A DNA stretch of 64,000 bases. Source: an uncultured Marinobacter sp. Lineage in GTDB: Bacteria; Pseudomonadota; Gammaproteobacteria; Pseudomonadales; Oleiphilaceae. The notes under the pieces are model-generated. The model was not told the DNA's origin. It saw nothing but the letters and a program-made list of their open reading frames with translations, and searched no databases. Each line of letters starts with the position of its first letter. Position 1 is the stretch's first letter. The stretch spans positions 186,001 through 250,000 of the forward strand of contig NZ_CAMYMK010000008.1 of NCBI RefSeq assembly GCF_947259545.1, read 5' to 3'. The position numbers and the translations under genes are program-made. Positions 29,063-39,485 of this stretch are shown piece after piece.

Positions 29063-30433
29063 GTGGCTGTAGCTGCGCGACTGCAAAATTTTCTCGCCCG
29101 TAAGGGCATTCCTTATACAGAGCAGCCAATTGATCAGGTCGTGAACCTGGATTCAGCGGTGATTGCATCGGGTCAGCCCCAGGATCAGTTCATCCGTGCC
29201 ACTCTGCTGATCGACATCAACGGTGTGGTCATGGCAGTGCACGGCTTTAACAGTGCTCTCGATATGGATGCGGTACAGCAGTTGACAGGGCGTCGGCTTC
29301 AGCCTCTGACGGCTCGCCAGAGCGACCGTTTGTTTGCCGACTGTGATCCCGGTTTTCAGCCCCCGATCGGCGGAGCCTATGATATACCGGTACTGGTTGA
29401 TGAGGATGTACTGGAGTATCCCCGCGCCCTGATGACCAGTGGCAGCGACCATACCCTTATTGAACTGGATGGGCGGGCATTGCGCCTGGCGCTGGCTGGC
29501 TCCCGTGGTGGGCATCTGGTGATCCGTGGTCAGGCGACGGCTGAGCGGGACGCCCTGACCCTTGAAGAAGTCGCGGACAAGTTGCAAAAGCTCTATCGCC
29601 TTCCGCCGATGCCTGCGCTTGCCCTGAAGATCCTGAAATTGACCGGCAATACTGAGGCCACGGCCAGGGAGCTGGCGGAGCTCATCGAGTTTGATCCCAG
29701 CCTGACGGCCCAGATCATGCGTTATGCCCGATCGGCACTGTTCAATTATCCGGGACAGATCAATTCGGTGCAGGATGCTGTGACCCGGGTCCTCGGATTC
29801 GACAGAGTGGCGCACATTGCTCTGGGCATTGCGTCGGTCCGGGCCTTTGATGTGCCCCGTCAGGGAATGCTGGGAATGGATAGCTTCTGGCGTCATTCCC
29901 TCTATTGTGCGTTTCTGTGCCAGCGTATTGCCTCCTACTGCAATGAAGACAAGAGCCTGGCGTATCTGTGCGGCCTTTTGCACAACTTTGGACTGTTGTT
30001 GGTAGGGCACCTTTTCCCCAGTGAGTTTGACGAATTGAATACGCTTCGGGAAGCGAATCCTGAAGCCAGTATGCATTCCCTGGAACAGCAGGTATTCGGA
30101 GCGAGCAGTGGTCAGGATGTCCTGACGGTCGGCCATGGTGCTATTGGCGGTATCCTGCATCGTTTGTGGCAATTGCCGGATCCGGTGATCAAGGCGGCCG
30201 GAATGCATCAGCAAGCCGGATACCATGGTGAGAATGAAAACTACGTGCTGATGGTGCAACTGGCCAATGGACTGCTGAAAGAGCGTGGTATCGGTGACGA
30301 ATTCAACCCGGATGACCTCACGGCGCTGGCCGGCGCGCTGGGATTGGGTGAGGACGCCGTCGAAGCCATCAACGCCAGCATTGACGACGTAGCCGGGGAA
30401 CTGGACGCACTGGCGGTGTCCCTGTCAACCTGA
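29063..30433 (+). CDS. YbaK-like domain fused to HDOD domain
   Basis: A 456-residue two-part protein. Residues about 1-155 resemble YbaK/ProX aminoacyl-tRNA deacylases (ARLQNFLARKGIPY opening; later GGAYDIPVLVDEDV and FNSALDMDAVQQLTGR). Residues about 175-380 form an HDOD domain (KLYRLPPMPALALKILKL, FDPSLTAQIMRYARSA, CGLLHNFGLLLVGHLFP). HDOD proteins lack HD phosphodiesterase activity and act in signalling. GTG 29063 is chosen because AGGAG (29051-29055) lies 7 bases upstream. Whether the YbaK part binds tRNA is unknown. It follows ppc closely and could share its transcript. Confidence 0.75.
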   Translation: MAVAARLQNFLARKGIPYTEQPIDQVVNLDSAVIASGQPQDQFIRATLLIDINGVVMAVHGFNSALDMDAVQQLTGRRLQPLTARQSDRLFADCDPGFQPPIGGAYDIPVLVDEDVLEYPRALMTSGSDHTLIELDGRALRLALAGSRGGHLVIRGQATAERDALTLEEVADKLQKLYRLPPMPALALKILKLTGNTEATARELAELIEFDPSLTAQIMRYARSALFNYPGQINSVQDAVTRVLGFDRVAHIALGIASVRAFDVPRQGMLGMDSFWRHSLYCAFLCQRIASYCNEDKSLAYLCGLLHNFGLLLVGHLFPSEFDELNTLREANPEASMHSLEQQVFGASSGQDVLTVGHGAIGGILHRLWQLPDPVIKAAGMHQQAGYHGENENYVLMVQLANGLLKERGIGDEFNPDDLTALAGALGLGEDAVEAINASIDDVAGELDALAVSLST

Positions 30434-30515
30434 TCCCCTTGGCAGTTCCGGGTATCCTGTGTCCCCAAATGGTGCATGATACGGAGGTCGACTTTCTCTA
30501 AGGCGGCTGACTTCG

Positions 30516-30521
30516 TATAAT
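30516..30521 (+). promoter_or_regulatory. Candidate -10 element upstream of adk
   Basis: A perfect TATAAT lies about 118 bp before the adk start in a 205-bp gap. No good -35 hexamer is seen at 16-18 bp upstream (TTTCTC is the nearest), so this is a candidate only. Confidence 0.3.
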
Positions 30522-30617
30522 GCTCCTTCGCCGGCTCCGGCTTGCACCTGTTCCTGCTCGAGAGGCTTTCGCAAAGGCACACGTTTTTGCCATAGCTTTT
30601 CAAACGATAATGACTAA

Positions 30618-31292
<675 letters not shown>

Positions 31293-31323
31293 TCCGCACA
31301 ACCTTGAGGCAACCGCAGCATCT

Positions 31324-32019
31324 GTGAAGTTACTGGCACTGGATACCTCATCGGAAGGCTGCTCGGCTGCGTTGCTGGTTAACGGCAGCGTCACCGAGCG
31401 CTTTGATCTGGCCCCCCGTGGTCATACCCGCCTGCTGATGCCGATGATTCGCGAGTTGCTGGCCGAGCAGAACCTGGCGCCAGCGGACCTGGATGCGCTG
31501 GCGTTTGCCTGTGGCCCGGGATCCTTCACCGGCCTTCGTATCGCCACAGGCGTAATTCAGGGGCTCGCGTGGGGGCTGGAAATACCGGTTATTCCTGTTT
31601 CTTCCCTGGCCACGGTCGCCCTGAATGCGATTGAACGCTTCGATGTTGCAGAAGGGGACGGACTTGCTGTCGCTTTCGATGCGCGTATGGGGGAGGTGTA
31701 CTGGGGCTGTTTTCAAGCCCGAGGGGGCTTGCCTGTGCCGATGATGTCGGAGCGTGTCTGTTCCCCGGAGTCCGTCAGCCTGCCGCCTTTGGATGGTTGC
31801 TGGTATGGTGCCGGGCAGGGCTGGCAATTGCGGGAACAGATGCCGCAATCCCTGGTGTCTGCTGTCTCGAAAACTGATGACACCCTGGTGCCGCGAGCCA
31901 GCTATGTGGTGCGTCTTGCCAGCCATGAACTGATCGCTGGCCGCGGTGTGTCGGCTGCCGAAGCTCAGCCGGTGTATGTTCGTGACGAAGTGACCTGGAA
32001 GAAACTGCCTGGTCGCTGA
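31324..32019 (+). CDS. tsaB: tRNA threonylcarbamoyladenosine biosynthesis protein TsaB
   Basis: A 231-residue ASKHA-fold protein that partners TsaD, TsaC and TsaE to make t6A37 in ANN-decoding tRNAs. Typical sequence: MKLLALDTSSEGCSAAL, RGHTRLLMPMI and ACGPGSFTGLRIATG. The start is GTG 31324, 31 bp after adk. Confidence 0.95.
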   Translation: MKLLALDTSSEGCSAALLVNGSVTERFDLAPRGHTRLLMPMIRELLAEQNLAPADLDALAFACGPGSFTGLRIATGVIQGLAWGLEIPVIPVSSLATVALNAIERFDVAEGDGLAVAFDARMGEVYWGCFQARGGLPVPMMSERVCSPESVSLPPLDGCWYGAGQGWQLREQMPQSLVSAVSKTDDTLVPRASYVVRLASHELIAGRGVSAAEAQPVYVRDEVTWKKLPGR

Positions 32020-32051
32020 TCAACCCTCTCCCGTTTCCGGAACCTTTGCCG

Positions 32052-32849
32052 ATGGATTTGTGGCATATCATTGCCCTTGCTGTTATTCAGGGACTGACGG
32101 AATTTCTCCCGATCAGCAGTTCCGCTCACCTTATTTTGCCTTCGCAGGTACTTGGCTGGCCTGATCAGGGGCTGGCCTTTGACGTTGCTGTCCATTTGGG
32201 CACACTGGCGGCGGTGATGTGGTATTTTCGCCGTGAGGTATACCGGCTCAGCTTGGCCTGGGCAGCGGATACCGCTCGAGGACGGATAGGCGAGGATAGC
32301 GGCCTGGCCTGGGCGGTGATCGTGGGCACCATACCCGCCGGTCTGGCGGGCCTGTTGCTCAATGACTTTATTGAGACTGAATTGAGGTCCGGCCTGGTCA
32401 TTGCTGCCTCCACCGTTGGTTTCGGGCTGGTGCTTTGGTGGTCTGATGCCGTTGGGCGTCGGACGAGGGAGTTGCCGGCGCTCACTATAAAAGACGCTAT
32501 GGTGATCGGCCTGGCGCAGGCCCTGGCCCTGATTCCGGGAACCTCCCGCTCGGGTATTACCATCACTGCTGCGTTGTTCCTGGGATTAAAAAGGGAAGCT
32601 GCCGCCAGGTTCTCATTCCTGTTATCCATCCCCCTGATCCTGGCTGCCGGGTTGTTGAAGACGCTGGAGCTGGTCGAGCAGGGCGGTGCGACCGACTGGG
32701 CGGCTATTTTTCTGGGTACCCTGTTGTCGTTTGTGAGTGCGGTTATCTGTATCCACCTGTTCCTGAAGTTCCTTGAGCGTCTGGGTATGATGCCATTCGT
32801 AATCTACCGCTTGCTGCTGGGACTGCTGCTTGTTGTCATGCTGTGGTAG
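32052..32849 (+). CDS. uppP: Undecaprenyl-diphosphatase (UppP/BacA)
   Basis: A 265-residue polytopic membrane phosphatase that recycles undecaprenyl diphosphate for peptidoglycan and other glycans; overproduction gives bacitracin tolerance in known cases. Catalytic motifs are QGLTEFLPISSSAH near the N-terminus and PGTSRSGIT in the middle, with about eight hydrophobic segments. ATG 32052 is preferred to the in-frame TTG 32046. It starts 32 bp after tsaB. Confidence 0.95.
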   Translation: MDLWHIIALAVIQGLTEFLPISSSAHLILPSQVLGWPDQGLAFDVAVHLGTLAAVMWYFRREVYRLSLAWAADTARGRIGEDSGLAWAVIVGTIPAGLAGLLLNDFIETELRSGLVIAASTVGFGLVLWWSDAVGRRTRELPALTIKDAMVIGLAQALALIPGTSRSGITITAALFLGLKREAAARFSFLLSIPLILAAGLLKTLELVEQGGATDWAAIFLGTLLSFVSAVICIHLFLKFLERLGMMPFVIYRLLLGLLLVVMLW

Positions 32850-32934
32850 GTTGGTTAAAAACTGTTCGTCAGGCTTTTAAATTGAGTGGCGATCTTCCAT
32901 ACTCATACTCCACTTTTCTTTCCGGTTTTCATGC

Positions 32935-33291
32935 ATGATCGGCGGCGTTAATTCCAACAGTAGCCTCCCTTACCAGTCTGGTAATAACAGCCCGGTCCGG
33001 GAGCGAAGTGATGTGGCGCGGACGCCCGCCTCTTCTCCTGACCGGAGTGCCGAGGGCGTAAGGCGTGATCTGGCTGAAGGCCGCCCCGAGACTGCCCCTC
33101 GCCAGGTGAATACCGAATCACTGGAACGTCGCGTGGAAGCGCGTCGGGCTGCGGAAGATGCTCGGCTGGAGCGCTTTCGAGCAGATGAGTTGCCATTGTC
33201 CACGTCCCGTGCCTTGTCCACGTTCACCGATATCGCGGCTCGCGGCGATAACGGAGAGAATGGGCTGGTCGGTATCGATATCCTGGTCTGA
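32935..33291 (+). CDS. Hypothetical disordered small protein
   Basis: A 118-residue hydrophilic protein, rich in Ser, Arg, Asn and Glu, with no membrane segment. The first half ([20 protein letters not shown]) is low-complexity and probably disordered; the centre ([21 protein letters not shown]) looks like a helix or coiled coil; the end reads [13 protein letters not shown] do not recognise a function. Its stop overlaps the rsmJ start (TGATG-type), so it is probably translated together with rsmJ. Confidence 0.6.
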   Translation: MIGGVNSNSSLPYQSGNNSPVRERSDVARTPASSPDRSAEGVRRDLAEGRPETAPRQVNTESLERRVEARRAAEDARLERFRADELPLSTSRALSTFTDIAARGDNGENGLVGIDILV

Positions 33292-34124
33292 TGTCACCGG
33301 CTACGCCCAATTCAGAACTTTCCCTTGCCGTGGCATGCAGTCCTCTGGGTGATGAATCACAGGCCCGTGAACTGGCCGCGGAATTGGCCATTCCTTTTCT
33401 GGGGGCGGTCAAGCCCAAGCTGGTGTCAGACTTTCCCGTCCTGTTACTGTTTGATGAACAGGGGCTGTGCCTGCAGGTGACTGGAAAAGGCGCACCCGGG
33501 CCGGTGCGGGCGGAATTCGTATCAGGAAAGGCCGGTTACCGTCGTGAGCACGGCGGTGGGACCGGGCAGCTGGTTGCCAAGGCTATCGGTCTGCAAAAGA
33601 CCCGTGTTCCGTTGCATGTGGTGGATGCCACGGCAGGCCTGGGGCAGGATGCGTTTGTTCTGGCGGGGTTAGGGTGTCGGGTCACTCTTTTTGAGCGTAA
33701 TCCGGTCATTCACGCTCTTTTGGCGGATGGTCTGGCCAGGGCAGCGTTGAACACCGACTGTGCCCCCATCATTGCCAGGATGACGCTGCGGGCTGGCAGT
33801 AGCAGGGCATGGCTCGAGAGTCTTGAAGAAAGCGAAGAGGGAGAAGCAGCGGATATTGTGTATCTCGACCCGATGTTCCCACACCGGGACAAGTCCGCGC
33901 TGGTGAAAAAGGAAATGCAGGTGTTTCGCACGGTGGTGGGGGACGATGACGATACCGGGGAGCTGCTGGCCGCCGCGCTGAAAGCTGCCGCCTACCGGGT
34001 GGTGGTCAAGCGTCCCCGTAAGGCGCCGGCCATTGATGGGCCCGAACCGGCTACCCGCATTGAAGGCAAGAGCAGCCGCTACGACATATACCCGATCAAA
34101 GCGCTACCGAGTGGTAACGCCTGA
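33291..34124 (+). CDS. rsmJ: 16S rRNA (guanine-1516-N2) methyltransferase RsmJ
   Basis: A 277-residue SAM-dependent rRNA methyltransferase. Motif I is [16 protein letters not shown] and the catalytic motif is [18 protein letters not shown], both diagnostic of RsmJ (YhiQ). It begins at the ATG overlapping the stop of the preceding small gene and converges with plsB. Confidence 0.94.
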   Translation: MSPATPNSELSLAVACSPLGDESQARELAAELAIPFLGAVKPKLVSDFPVLLLFDEQGLCLQVTGKGAPGPVRAEFVSGKAGYRREHGGGTGQLVAKAIGLQKTRVPLHVVDATAGLGQDAFVLAGLGCRVTLFERNPVIHALLADGLARAALNTDCAPIIARMTLRAGSSRAWLESLEESEEGEAADIVYLDPMFPHRDKSALVKKEMQVFRTVVGDDDDTGELLAAALKAAAYRVVVKRPRKAPAIDGPEPATRIEGKSSRYDIYPIKALPSGNA

Positions 34125-34135
34125 TAGATTCGGGA

Positions 34136-36601
34136 TCAGGCACCGAGCATGGTGACCTGCTGGATGGCTTGGCGTTTCTCAACACTCAGCACCAGGCGAG
34201 CGTCTTCCGCCACCTCGTCCAATCCATCCGTATAACAGAGCAGACCGTTATCATCGGTGGTGATGACGCCGTTTTTCTGCATATTGGCAATGAAGTTGCG
34301 GAACAGGCTCTTGTCGAAAAACTCCGGGGCGTTCAAACCGAACAGGATCGACATACGCTCCGCGAGCAGGGTGCTTTGTTCTTCAAGCTCGGCAGCGCTG
34401 ATCCGGCCGGAACCGTACTTTCGAAGAATGCCAATGGCAATGTGATAGCGTTCCAGGGTCTGGATGATAAACCGGGACAGGACCCGCAGGCGCAGCATGG
34501 CATCGGTGCCTTCTTCCGGACGGTGAACCCGACCGTTCTCTTCAGCGATCAGACCCTTTTCAATCATCAGGTCAATCCATTGATTGATGACCCCTTCCAC
34601 CTCATCCGACTCGTACTTCAGGAACAGCTCCGACTGAAAGTAGGGATAGGCCACACTGGCCAGAAATACGATCTTGTCGCGCTGGAGTGAATTCTTGTTC
34701 TCAAACAGGCTGGCAATCAGCGAGGGCAAAGCGAACAGATGCTGGATGTTGTTGCGATAGTAGGTCATCAGAATGGCATTGCTGCCTTCCAGGGCAATGA
34801 TGTCACCCAGCTTTTGCGGTTGGCGGGTGACCAGCCCCATGGTCTCACAGTAGGCCACCCAGTCCTTGCCACTGCCCTCGGGCATGGTGACGGTATCGGC
34901 GTAAGGGAAGGCCTTCAGCAGGTCGGCGTACTGATCCATCAGGCGGATAAGCTGGCTTTCGTCCATGGCCAGCCGCTCGGTACCCAGTAGCACGGTGGCG
35001 GTCATACCGATGGGATTCACCGCCACCGAGGCGTTGATATTGGCCGCCACGCGGGTGGCCAGCCTGTCCACTGCTTCCGGCAGCCAGGATGGACGATACT
35101 CGGCGTCGAAAGCCTCGTCGCGCCAGCTCGGATGAACGTCATTCAGTACGTCCTCAAGGGGAATCGCCTCGCCGAAATTCACGGCCACCCGGCCAAAGGA
35201 ATTGCTCAGCTTGCGCACGGTCTTGGCCAGTCCAAACACGCTTTCCTTCTGTTTTTTCTTGCCTCGCAGTTCACCGAGGTAAGAGCGCCCCTCCATAACC
35301 TTCTCGTAGCCCACGTAAACCGGCACAAACACAATGGGTTTGCGATGGTTACGCAGGAAACTGCGGACGGTCATGGCCAGCATGCCGGGCCGTGGCTGGA
35401 GCATGCGGCCGGTGCGGCTGCGGCCCCCTTCCACGAAATATTCCACCGAATAACCCCGGGTGAACATGACGTGCATGTATTCATTGAATACCGTGGCGTA
35501 GAGCGGATTGTCCTTGAAGCTGCGACGCATGAAAAAGGCACCGCCCCGGCGCAGTATGGGGCCGACAATGGGCATGTTCAGGTTGATGCCGGCGGCAATG
35601 TGCGGCGGCATCAGGCCGTTCTTGTAGAGCACGTAGGACAGCAGTAGGTAATCAATGTGGGAGCGGTGGCAGGGGACATACACCACAGCGTTGTCCTGGG
35701 CCACTTCCTTGGCAACGCGGATATTGTTTACGGCGATGCCGTTGTAAATACGGTTCCACAGCCAGGACAGCACCACCTCCAGGAAGCGGATGGTGACGAT
35801 CGACATGCTGGCGGCGATTTCGTCAGCGTACTTGTAGGCCTTTGCACGGACCTTCTCCGGCGGAATGTCGTCCTGGCGGGCGGTTTCCCGGATGGCTTCT
35901 TTTACCGCCTGGGTGCGCACCAGCCCTTCCACCAGGGTCCGGCGGTGGGACAGATCCGGACCCAGTACGGCCTGACGAACACGGCGGAAGTGGGTGCGCA
36001 GAATGCGGGCCAGTTTACGGTTGGCTCGTTCTTCACTGTGGCGGTATTCCTCAATCACCTGTTTCAGGGACAGCGGCTGGTTGAACTGAACGTAGGTGCT
36101 GCGGCCGTGCAGCATGATGATCAGCAGCTTCTGGAGACGGCCAGCCACAGACCAGGTGTCGGATAATAGCAACTTGACCAGAGACTTTTCCTTGTCTGGA
36201 GAGCGGCCCCAGAACAGTGATACCGGTACGATCTGGACATCCTTTTCCGGATTTTCCAGGCCGTAACGGACCAGCGCCTTGAATTCCGAGGTGGGCACCG
36301 GGGTTTGTCGCTTCTGGAAGAGGCCGCCGATGCGTCGATACAGGAAGAAAAACGAATGTACCGGCCCGTTCTTTACCGGTAGTGATGCTTCAGCGCCTGG
36401 CAAGTCGCCTCGCAACACTTCCTGTTCGAGGACCAGGCGGCTGGACATGGAGCTGTATTGCAGCACATAGCAGACAGGTTTGTCGGGATCGAGCCCGAGC
36501 GCTTCGCGACTGTTGCCACTGACGTCCGTTCTGACCCACAGGAACAGAATCTTGCGGAAAAAAGTCAGAATCAGGCTGCGAAGGGCCTGTAAAATTCGCA
36601 T
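34136..36601 (-). CDS. plsB: Glycerol-3-phosphate 1-O-acyltransferase PlsB
   Basis: An 821-residue inner-membrane enzyme that acylates glycerol 3-phosphate, the first step of phospholipid and triacylglycerol synthesis. The HX4D acyltransferase motif is HRSHID (about residues 311-316), followed by the FFMRRSFKDN and EGGRSRTGR motifs. Length is normal for PlsB (about 810). The start MRILQALRSLILTFF is at 36601. It is divergent from nudC. Confidence 0.96.
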   Translation of the reverse strand: MRILQALRSLILTFFRKILFLWVRTDVSGNSREALGLDPDKPVCYVLQYSSMSSRLVLEQEVLRGDLPGAEASLPVKNGPVHSFFFLYRRIGGLFQKRQTPVPTSEFKALVRYGLENPEKDVQIVPVSLFWGRSPDKEKSLVKLLLSDTWSVAGRLQKLLIIMLHGRSTYVQFNQPLSLKQVIEEYRHSEERANRKLARILRTHFRRVRQAVLGPDLSHRRTLVEGLVRTQAVKEAIRETARQDDIPPEKVRAKAYKYADEIAASMSIVTIRFLEVVLSWLWNRIYNGIAVNNIRVAKEVAQDNAVVYVPCHRSHIDYLLLSYVLYKNGLMPPHIAAGINLNMPIVGPILRRGGAFFMRRSFKDNPLYATVFNEYMHVMFTRGYSVEYFVEGGRSRTGRMLQPRPGMLAMTVRSFLRNHRKPIVFVPVYVGYEKVMEGRSYLGELRGKKKQKESVFGLAKTVRKLSNSFGRVAVNFGEAIPLEDVLNDVHPSWRDEAFDAEYRPSWLPEAVDRLATRVAANINASVAVNPIGMTATVLLGTERLAMDESQLIRLMDQYADLLKAFPYADTVTMPEGSGKDWVAYCETMGLVTRQPQKLGDIIALEGSNAILMTYYRNNIQHLFALPSLIASLFENKNSLQRDKIVFLASVAYPYFQSELFLKYESDEVEGVINQWIDLMIEKGLIAEENGRVHRPEEGTDAMLRLRVLSRFIIQTLERYHIAIGILRKYGSGRISAAELEEQSTLLAERMSILFGLNAPEFFDKSLFRNFIANMQKNGVITTDDNGLLCYTDGLDEVAEDARLVLSVEKRQAIQQVTMLGA

Positions 36602-36765
36602 AAAGTGTTGCTCCGGTCTACAAAACAGGGGCTAAGTTTACTTGGTTGTGTGCAGGGCGGAAAGACGTGCCAGCGTTCTGCTGTGGTGTTCCGTGTGATA
36701 CATTTCCCGCTGACTGGATGCATCGGAAACCCGTAGAAAAACACTATCTGCTTCAGGATTCGTTT

Positions 36766-37587
36766 ATGACGTCATGGCTGCCAGGCTGGTCAACAACGCC
36801 ACCCGGATCAGATGATCTGGTGCTGGCGATCACCGGAAACAGTGTCGTGAGAGTGGATGGCCACTGGCTGATCCGTTGGCATCAGGTAGCGGCGCTTGCG
36901 ACCGGGGACCTCGCCCCGGTAAGCCTTGGGCAGTGGGGTGTACAGCCGCTTTACGTGGTTGAGCTTGATGCGGATCGTTTGCCGGAAATGATGGAAACGA
37001 TCCCTCTGAGGGATGCGATTCTGATGATGGATGACGCTCCCGCCGAGATGTTGGGTACCGGATTCCAGGTTTGGCAATGGTGGCAGGATCACCGTTTTTG
37101 TGGTCGCTGTGGTGGTGTCACCGGTCTCCATCCCCTGGAGCGTGCCAAGTGGTGTGAACCCTGTGGTATCCCCTGGTATCCACGGGTTGCTCCCTGTGTC
37201 ATCGTGGTTATTCGCAGGGAAGATCGTATGCTTTTGGCCCGATCGTCCCGGGTCAAGCGCCATTTTTATAGCCTGATTGCCGGCTTTGTGGAGCCGGGAG
37301 AAGGTCTGGAGCAGGCTGTTGTCCGTGAGGTAAAGGAAGAAACCGGGCTCGATGTGAACAATATTCGCTATCGCTCGTCCCAGCCCTGGCCTTTTCCGCA
37401 CCAGCTGATGGTTGGCTTTTTTGCGGATTACCGTGGTGGCGACCTGGTCCTCCAGGAGGATGAGCTGGCGGACGCAGATTGGTATAACCCGGATGAGTTG
37501 CCGCCGGTGCCACCGGTCACCACCATCGCCGGTCGCCTGATTCGGGAGATGGCAGAGGAATTGAAACAGACGCAGGAAAACCAATGA
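36766..37587 (+). CDS. nudC: NADH pyrophosphatase NudC
   Basis: A 273-residue Nudix hydrolase that cleaves NADH/NAD and, in E. coli, removes NAD caps from RNA. A zinc ribbon (CGRCGG and CEPCG) precedes the Nudix box (GFVEPGEGLEQAVVREVKEET in pieces) and the SQPWPFPHQLM NADH-pyrophosphatase signature. ATG 36766 gives the usual N-terminus; the frame extends upstream to 36646 but that part is unlike the family. Confidence 0.93.
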   Translation: MTSWLPGWSTTPPGSDDLVLAITGNSVVRVDGHWLIRWHQVAALATGDLAPVSLGQWGVQPLYVVELDADRLPEMMETIPLRDAILMMDDAPAEMLGTGFQVWQWWQDHRFCGRCGGVTGLHPLERAKWCEPCGIPWYPRVAPCVIVVIRREDRMLLARSSRVKRHFYSLIAGFVEPGEGLEQAVVREVKEETGLDVNNIRYRSSQPWPFPHQLMVGFFADYRGGDLVLQEDELADADWYNPDELPPVPPVTTIAGRLIREMAEELKQTQENQ

Positions 37588-37612
37588 AGTTGCTGAGAAG
37601 GGTGGTGTAACA

Positions 37613-38449
37613 GTGCCGCGTGTTCTGGTTTTTGACTCCGGTGTGGGTGGGCTGAGCGTGTCAGCCTGTATCCGGCAGCGCCTGCCTTTCGTTGAACAGG
37701 TGTATGTGGCAGATAACGCCGGTTTCCCCTACGGCGATCAGCCTGAATCCGTGGTCACCCTGCGTTGCCAGCGGTTGATTTCCGAAGCGCTCCAGGTATT
37801 TCCCTGTGATGTCATTGTGGTGGCCTGTAACACGGCCAGTACCGTGGTGTTGCCGGATTTGCGGTCGATGACATCGATTCCCGTGGTCGGTGTCGTGCCG
37901 GCGGTCAAACCGGCAGCCGCCTGCAGTCAGAATCGTCGTATTGGCATTCTGGCCACACCAGCAACCATTCGTCGCCCTTATCTGGAAGAGTTGATTCGGG
38001 AATTCGCCGCTGATTGTCAGGTTGAGCGAATCGGTCAGCCGGAGCTTGTGCGCTGGATTGAGGATTCCGTTGCCGGACAGGAGCTCCCACAATCGTTGCT
38101 TTGTGAGGCGTTGCAGCCATTTCGAGCGGCCGGCGTCGATACCGTGGTTCTTGGTTGTACCCATTACCCGTTGATTCGGGAGCAGCTTCAGGCGTGCTTG
38201 CCCGAGGTGCGTTTTTGGGTGGATTCCGGCGATGCCATTGCCCGCCGTACGGAGTGGCTGTTGGGGCAGCAGGACAAAACCACAATCCCTTCAGCTGCCG
38301 TGTTGGACTATCCAGTGCGCGCTGCCCTGTTTTCCGGAGAAATCCCCAGTGGGCTGAGGCGCTACATGGAGGAGTCAGGGTTGGCCCCGGATGAGATCCG
38401 GGGCCACTGGCCCGGTGATGAAGGGGTTACAACAGCCGGGTCAGCTTGA
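37613..38449 (+). CDS. murI: Glutamate racemase
   Basis: A 278-residue cofactor-independent racemase supplying D-glutamate for peptidoglycan. It begins VLVFDSGVGGLSV and the two catalytic Cys are in ACNTAS and GCTHYPL. The start is GTG 37613 with AAGGGTGG upstream, 25 bp after nudC. Its last 23 bp overlap the end of the convergent DUF2156 gene. Confidence 0.95.
   Translation: MPRVLVFDSGVGGLSVSACIRQRLPFVEQVYVADNAGFPYGDQPESVVTLRCQRLISEALQVFPCDVIVVACNTASTVVLPDLRSMTSIPVVGVVPAVKPAAACSQNRRIGILATPATIRRPYLEELIREFAADCQVERIGQPELVRWIEDSVAGQELPQSLLCEALQPFRAAGVDTVVLGCTHYPLIREQLQACLPEVRFWVDSGDAIARRTEWLLGQQDKTTIPSAAVLDYPVRAALFSGEIPSGLRRYMEESGLAPDEIRGHWPGDEGVTTAGSA
38383..38405 (-). terminator. Perfect 10-bp hairpin beyond the DUF2156 gene
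   Basis: GGCCCCGGAT and ATCCGGGGCC pair perfectly around a 3-base loop. It lies inside the 3' end of murI and 21 bp past the stop of the convergent minus-strand gene, where it could help end that transcript. No T-run follows. Confidence 0.35.
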
Positions 38450-39434
38450 ACATCGCCAGAAATTCCAGCGCCGGGATGGTCTTACGGTGGCAGCAGTAGG
38501 TCTTGAATATGTCACCACGGAAGCGGGATTTGGTGAATTCCAGTCCCTTGAAGTTGTACAGGAAGTTCCCGCGCTTGTAGAGGCTGTGGAATATACGCTT
38601 GAGTAAGCGGCTTTCCTGATGCTCGGTTGCCGGGTCCAGCGACAGCGGAATCAGTCCCAGATCCAGATAGGGCACACCTTCCGAGCGAAACACCTCCATA
38701 GCGTGAGCCATCAGTGTATAGAAAATACCCTGCCTGAAATCAGCGTTGGCCCTGGAAATGTTGGGTACATAGCTGACGATGTCATTGTTGTGGTAAACCG
38801 GATCAAAGTAGATAAATCCCACGGCCTTGCCATTCTGGTAGGCATAGAAATGCCGTTCATTCTCCCGGTAATCCATTTCCATGGGACGAATCAGGAACCG
38901 GATCTCCTTGCTTTTGCACTTACGGGTGCGAATCCAGGCGTCCGAGATTTGCCGGGTATGGTCGTCACTGAACCGTTCTTTCACGGTGATCCCGTTCTTT
39001 CTAGCCTGATTCAAGGCAGTACGCAGCACCTGCTTTTTCTTGCCACTGAGGGTCCAGTGTTTGAGGTCGATTCGGGATTCACTACCGAACTGGGTGCCAA
39101 ACATTCCAAAACGCAGGTGCAGAAAGTCCACTACCGGCTTGGAGACCTGAACGTAGCAGGCGTTCGGAAAGCAATTGTGGAACTGCTCCAGAATCAGGGC
39201 GAAGTGTTCCGGGGCGCAGACCGGGTCCGACAAAACAAACGTACCGCCCCATTTGCGCATGTAGGCGATGTAGCCGACACCGGCCATATCGTAATACTTC
39301 ATGCCAGGCTGAAGGGTGGAGAAAGATTGGGAATGGCTCCCGTATTTCTTCAGGTAGCTCACACGCTCCGAAAAGCTGAAGGCGCTCTCGTCCAGTGGGC
39401 GAATATCATCCAGTGCAAGAGTCTGGTCCGACAT
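38427..39434 (-). CDS. DUF2156 (MprF C-terminal-like) acyl/aminoacyltransferase
   Basis: A 335-residue soluble protein with a double GNAT-type fold similar to the catalytic domain of lysyl-phosphatidylglycerol synthase MprF (DUF2156). Visible features are KYYDMAGVGYIAY, GTFVLSDPVC, RTALNQARKNGI, HFYAYQNGKAVGFIYFDPVY and YLDLGLIPLS. The membrane flippase part of MprF is absent, so this is a stand-alone transferase. Family knowledge suggests transfer of an aminoacyl or acyl group to a lipid; the substrate cannot be told. It lies 51 bp after a methyltransferase gene on the same strand, probably one operon. Confidence 0.75.
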   Translation of the reverse strand: MSDQTLALDDIRPLDESAFSFSERVSYLKKYGSHSQSFSTLQPGMKYYDMAGVGYIAYMRKWGGTFVLSDPVCAPEHFALILEQFHNCFPNACYVQVSKPVVDFLHLRFGMFGTQFGSESRIDLKHWTLSGKKKQVLRTALNQARKNGITVKERFSDDHTRQISDAWIRTRKCKSKEIRFLIRPMEMDYRENERHFYAYQNGKAVGFIYFDPVYHNNDIVSYVPNISRANADFRQGIFYTLMAHAMEVFRSEGVPYLDLGLIPLSLDPATEHQESRLLKRIFHSLYKRGNFLYNFKGLEFTKSRFRGDIFKTYCCHRKTIPALEFLAMFKLTRLL

Positions 39435-39485
39435 GTTAATGCTCCCCCGGTTTTTTTGTTAAGAGAGGTGTCTGAGGGATCCGGT

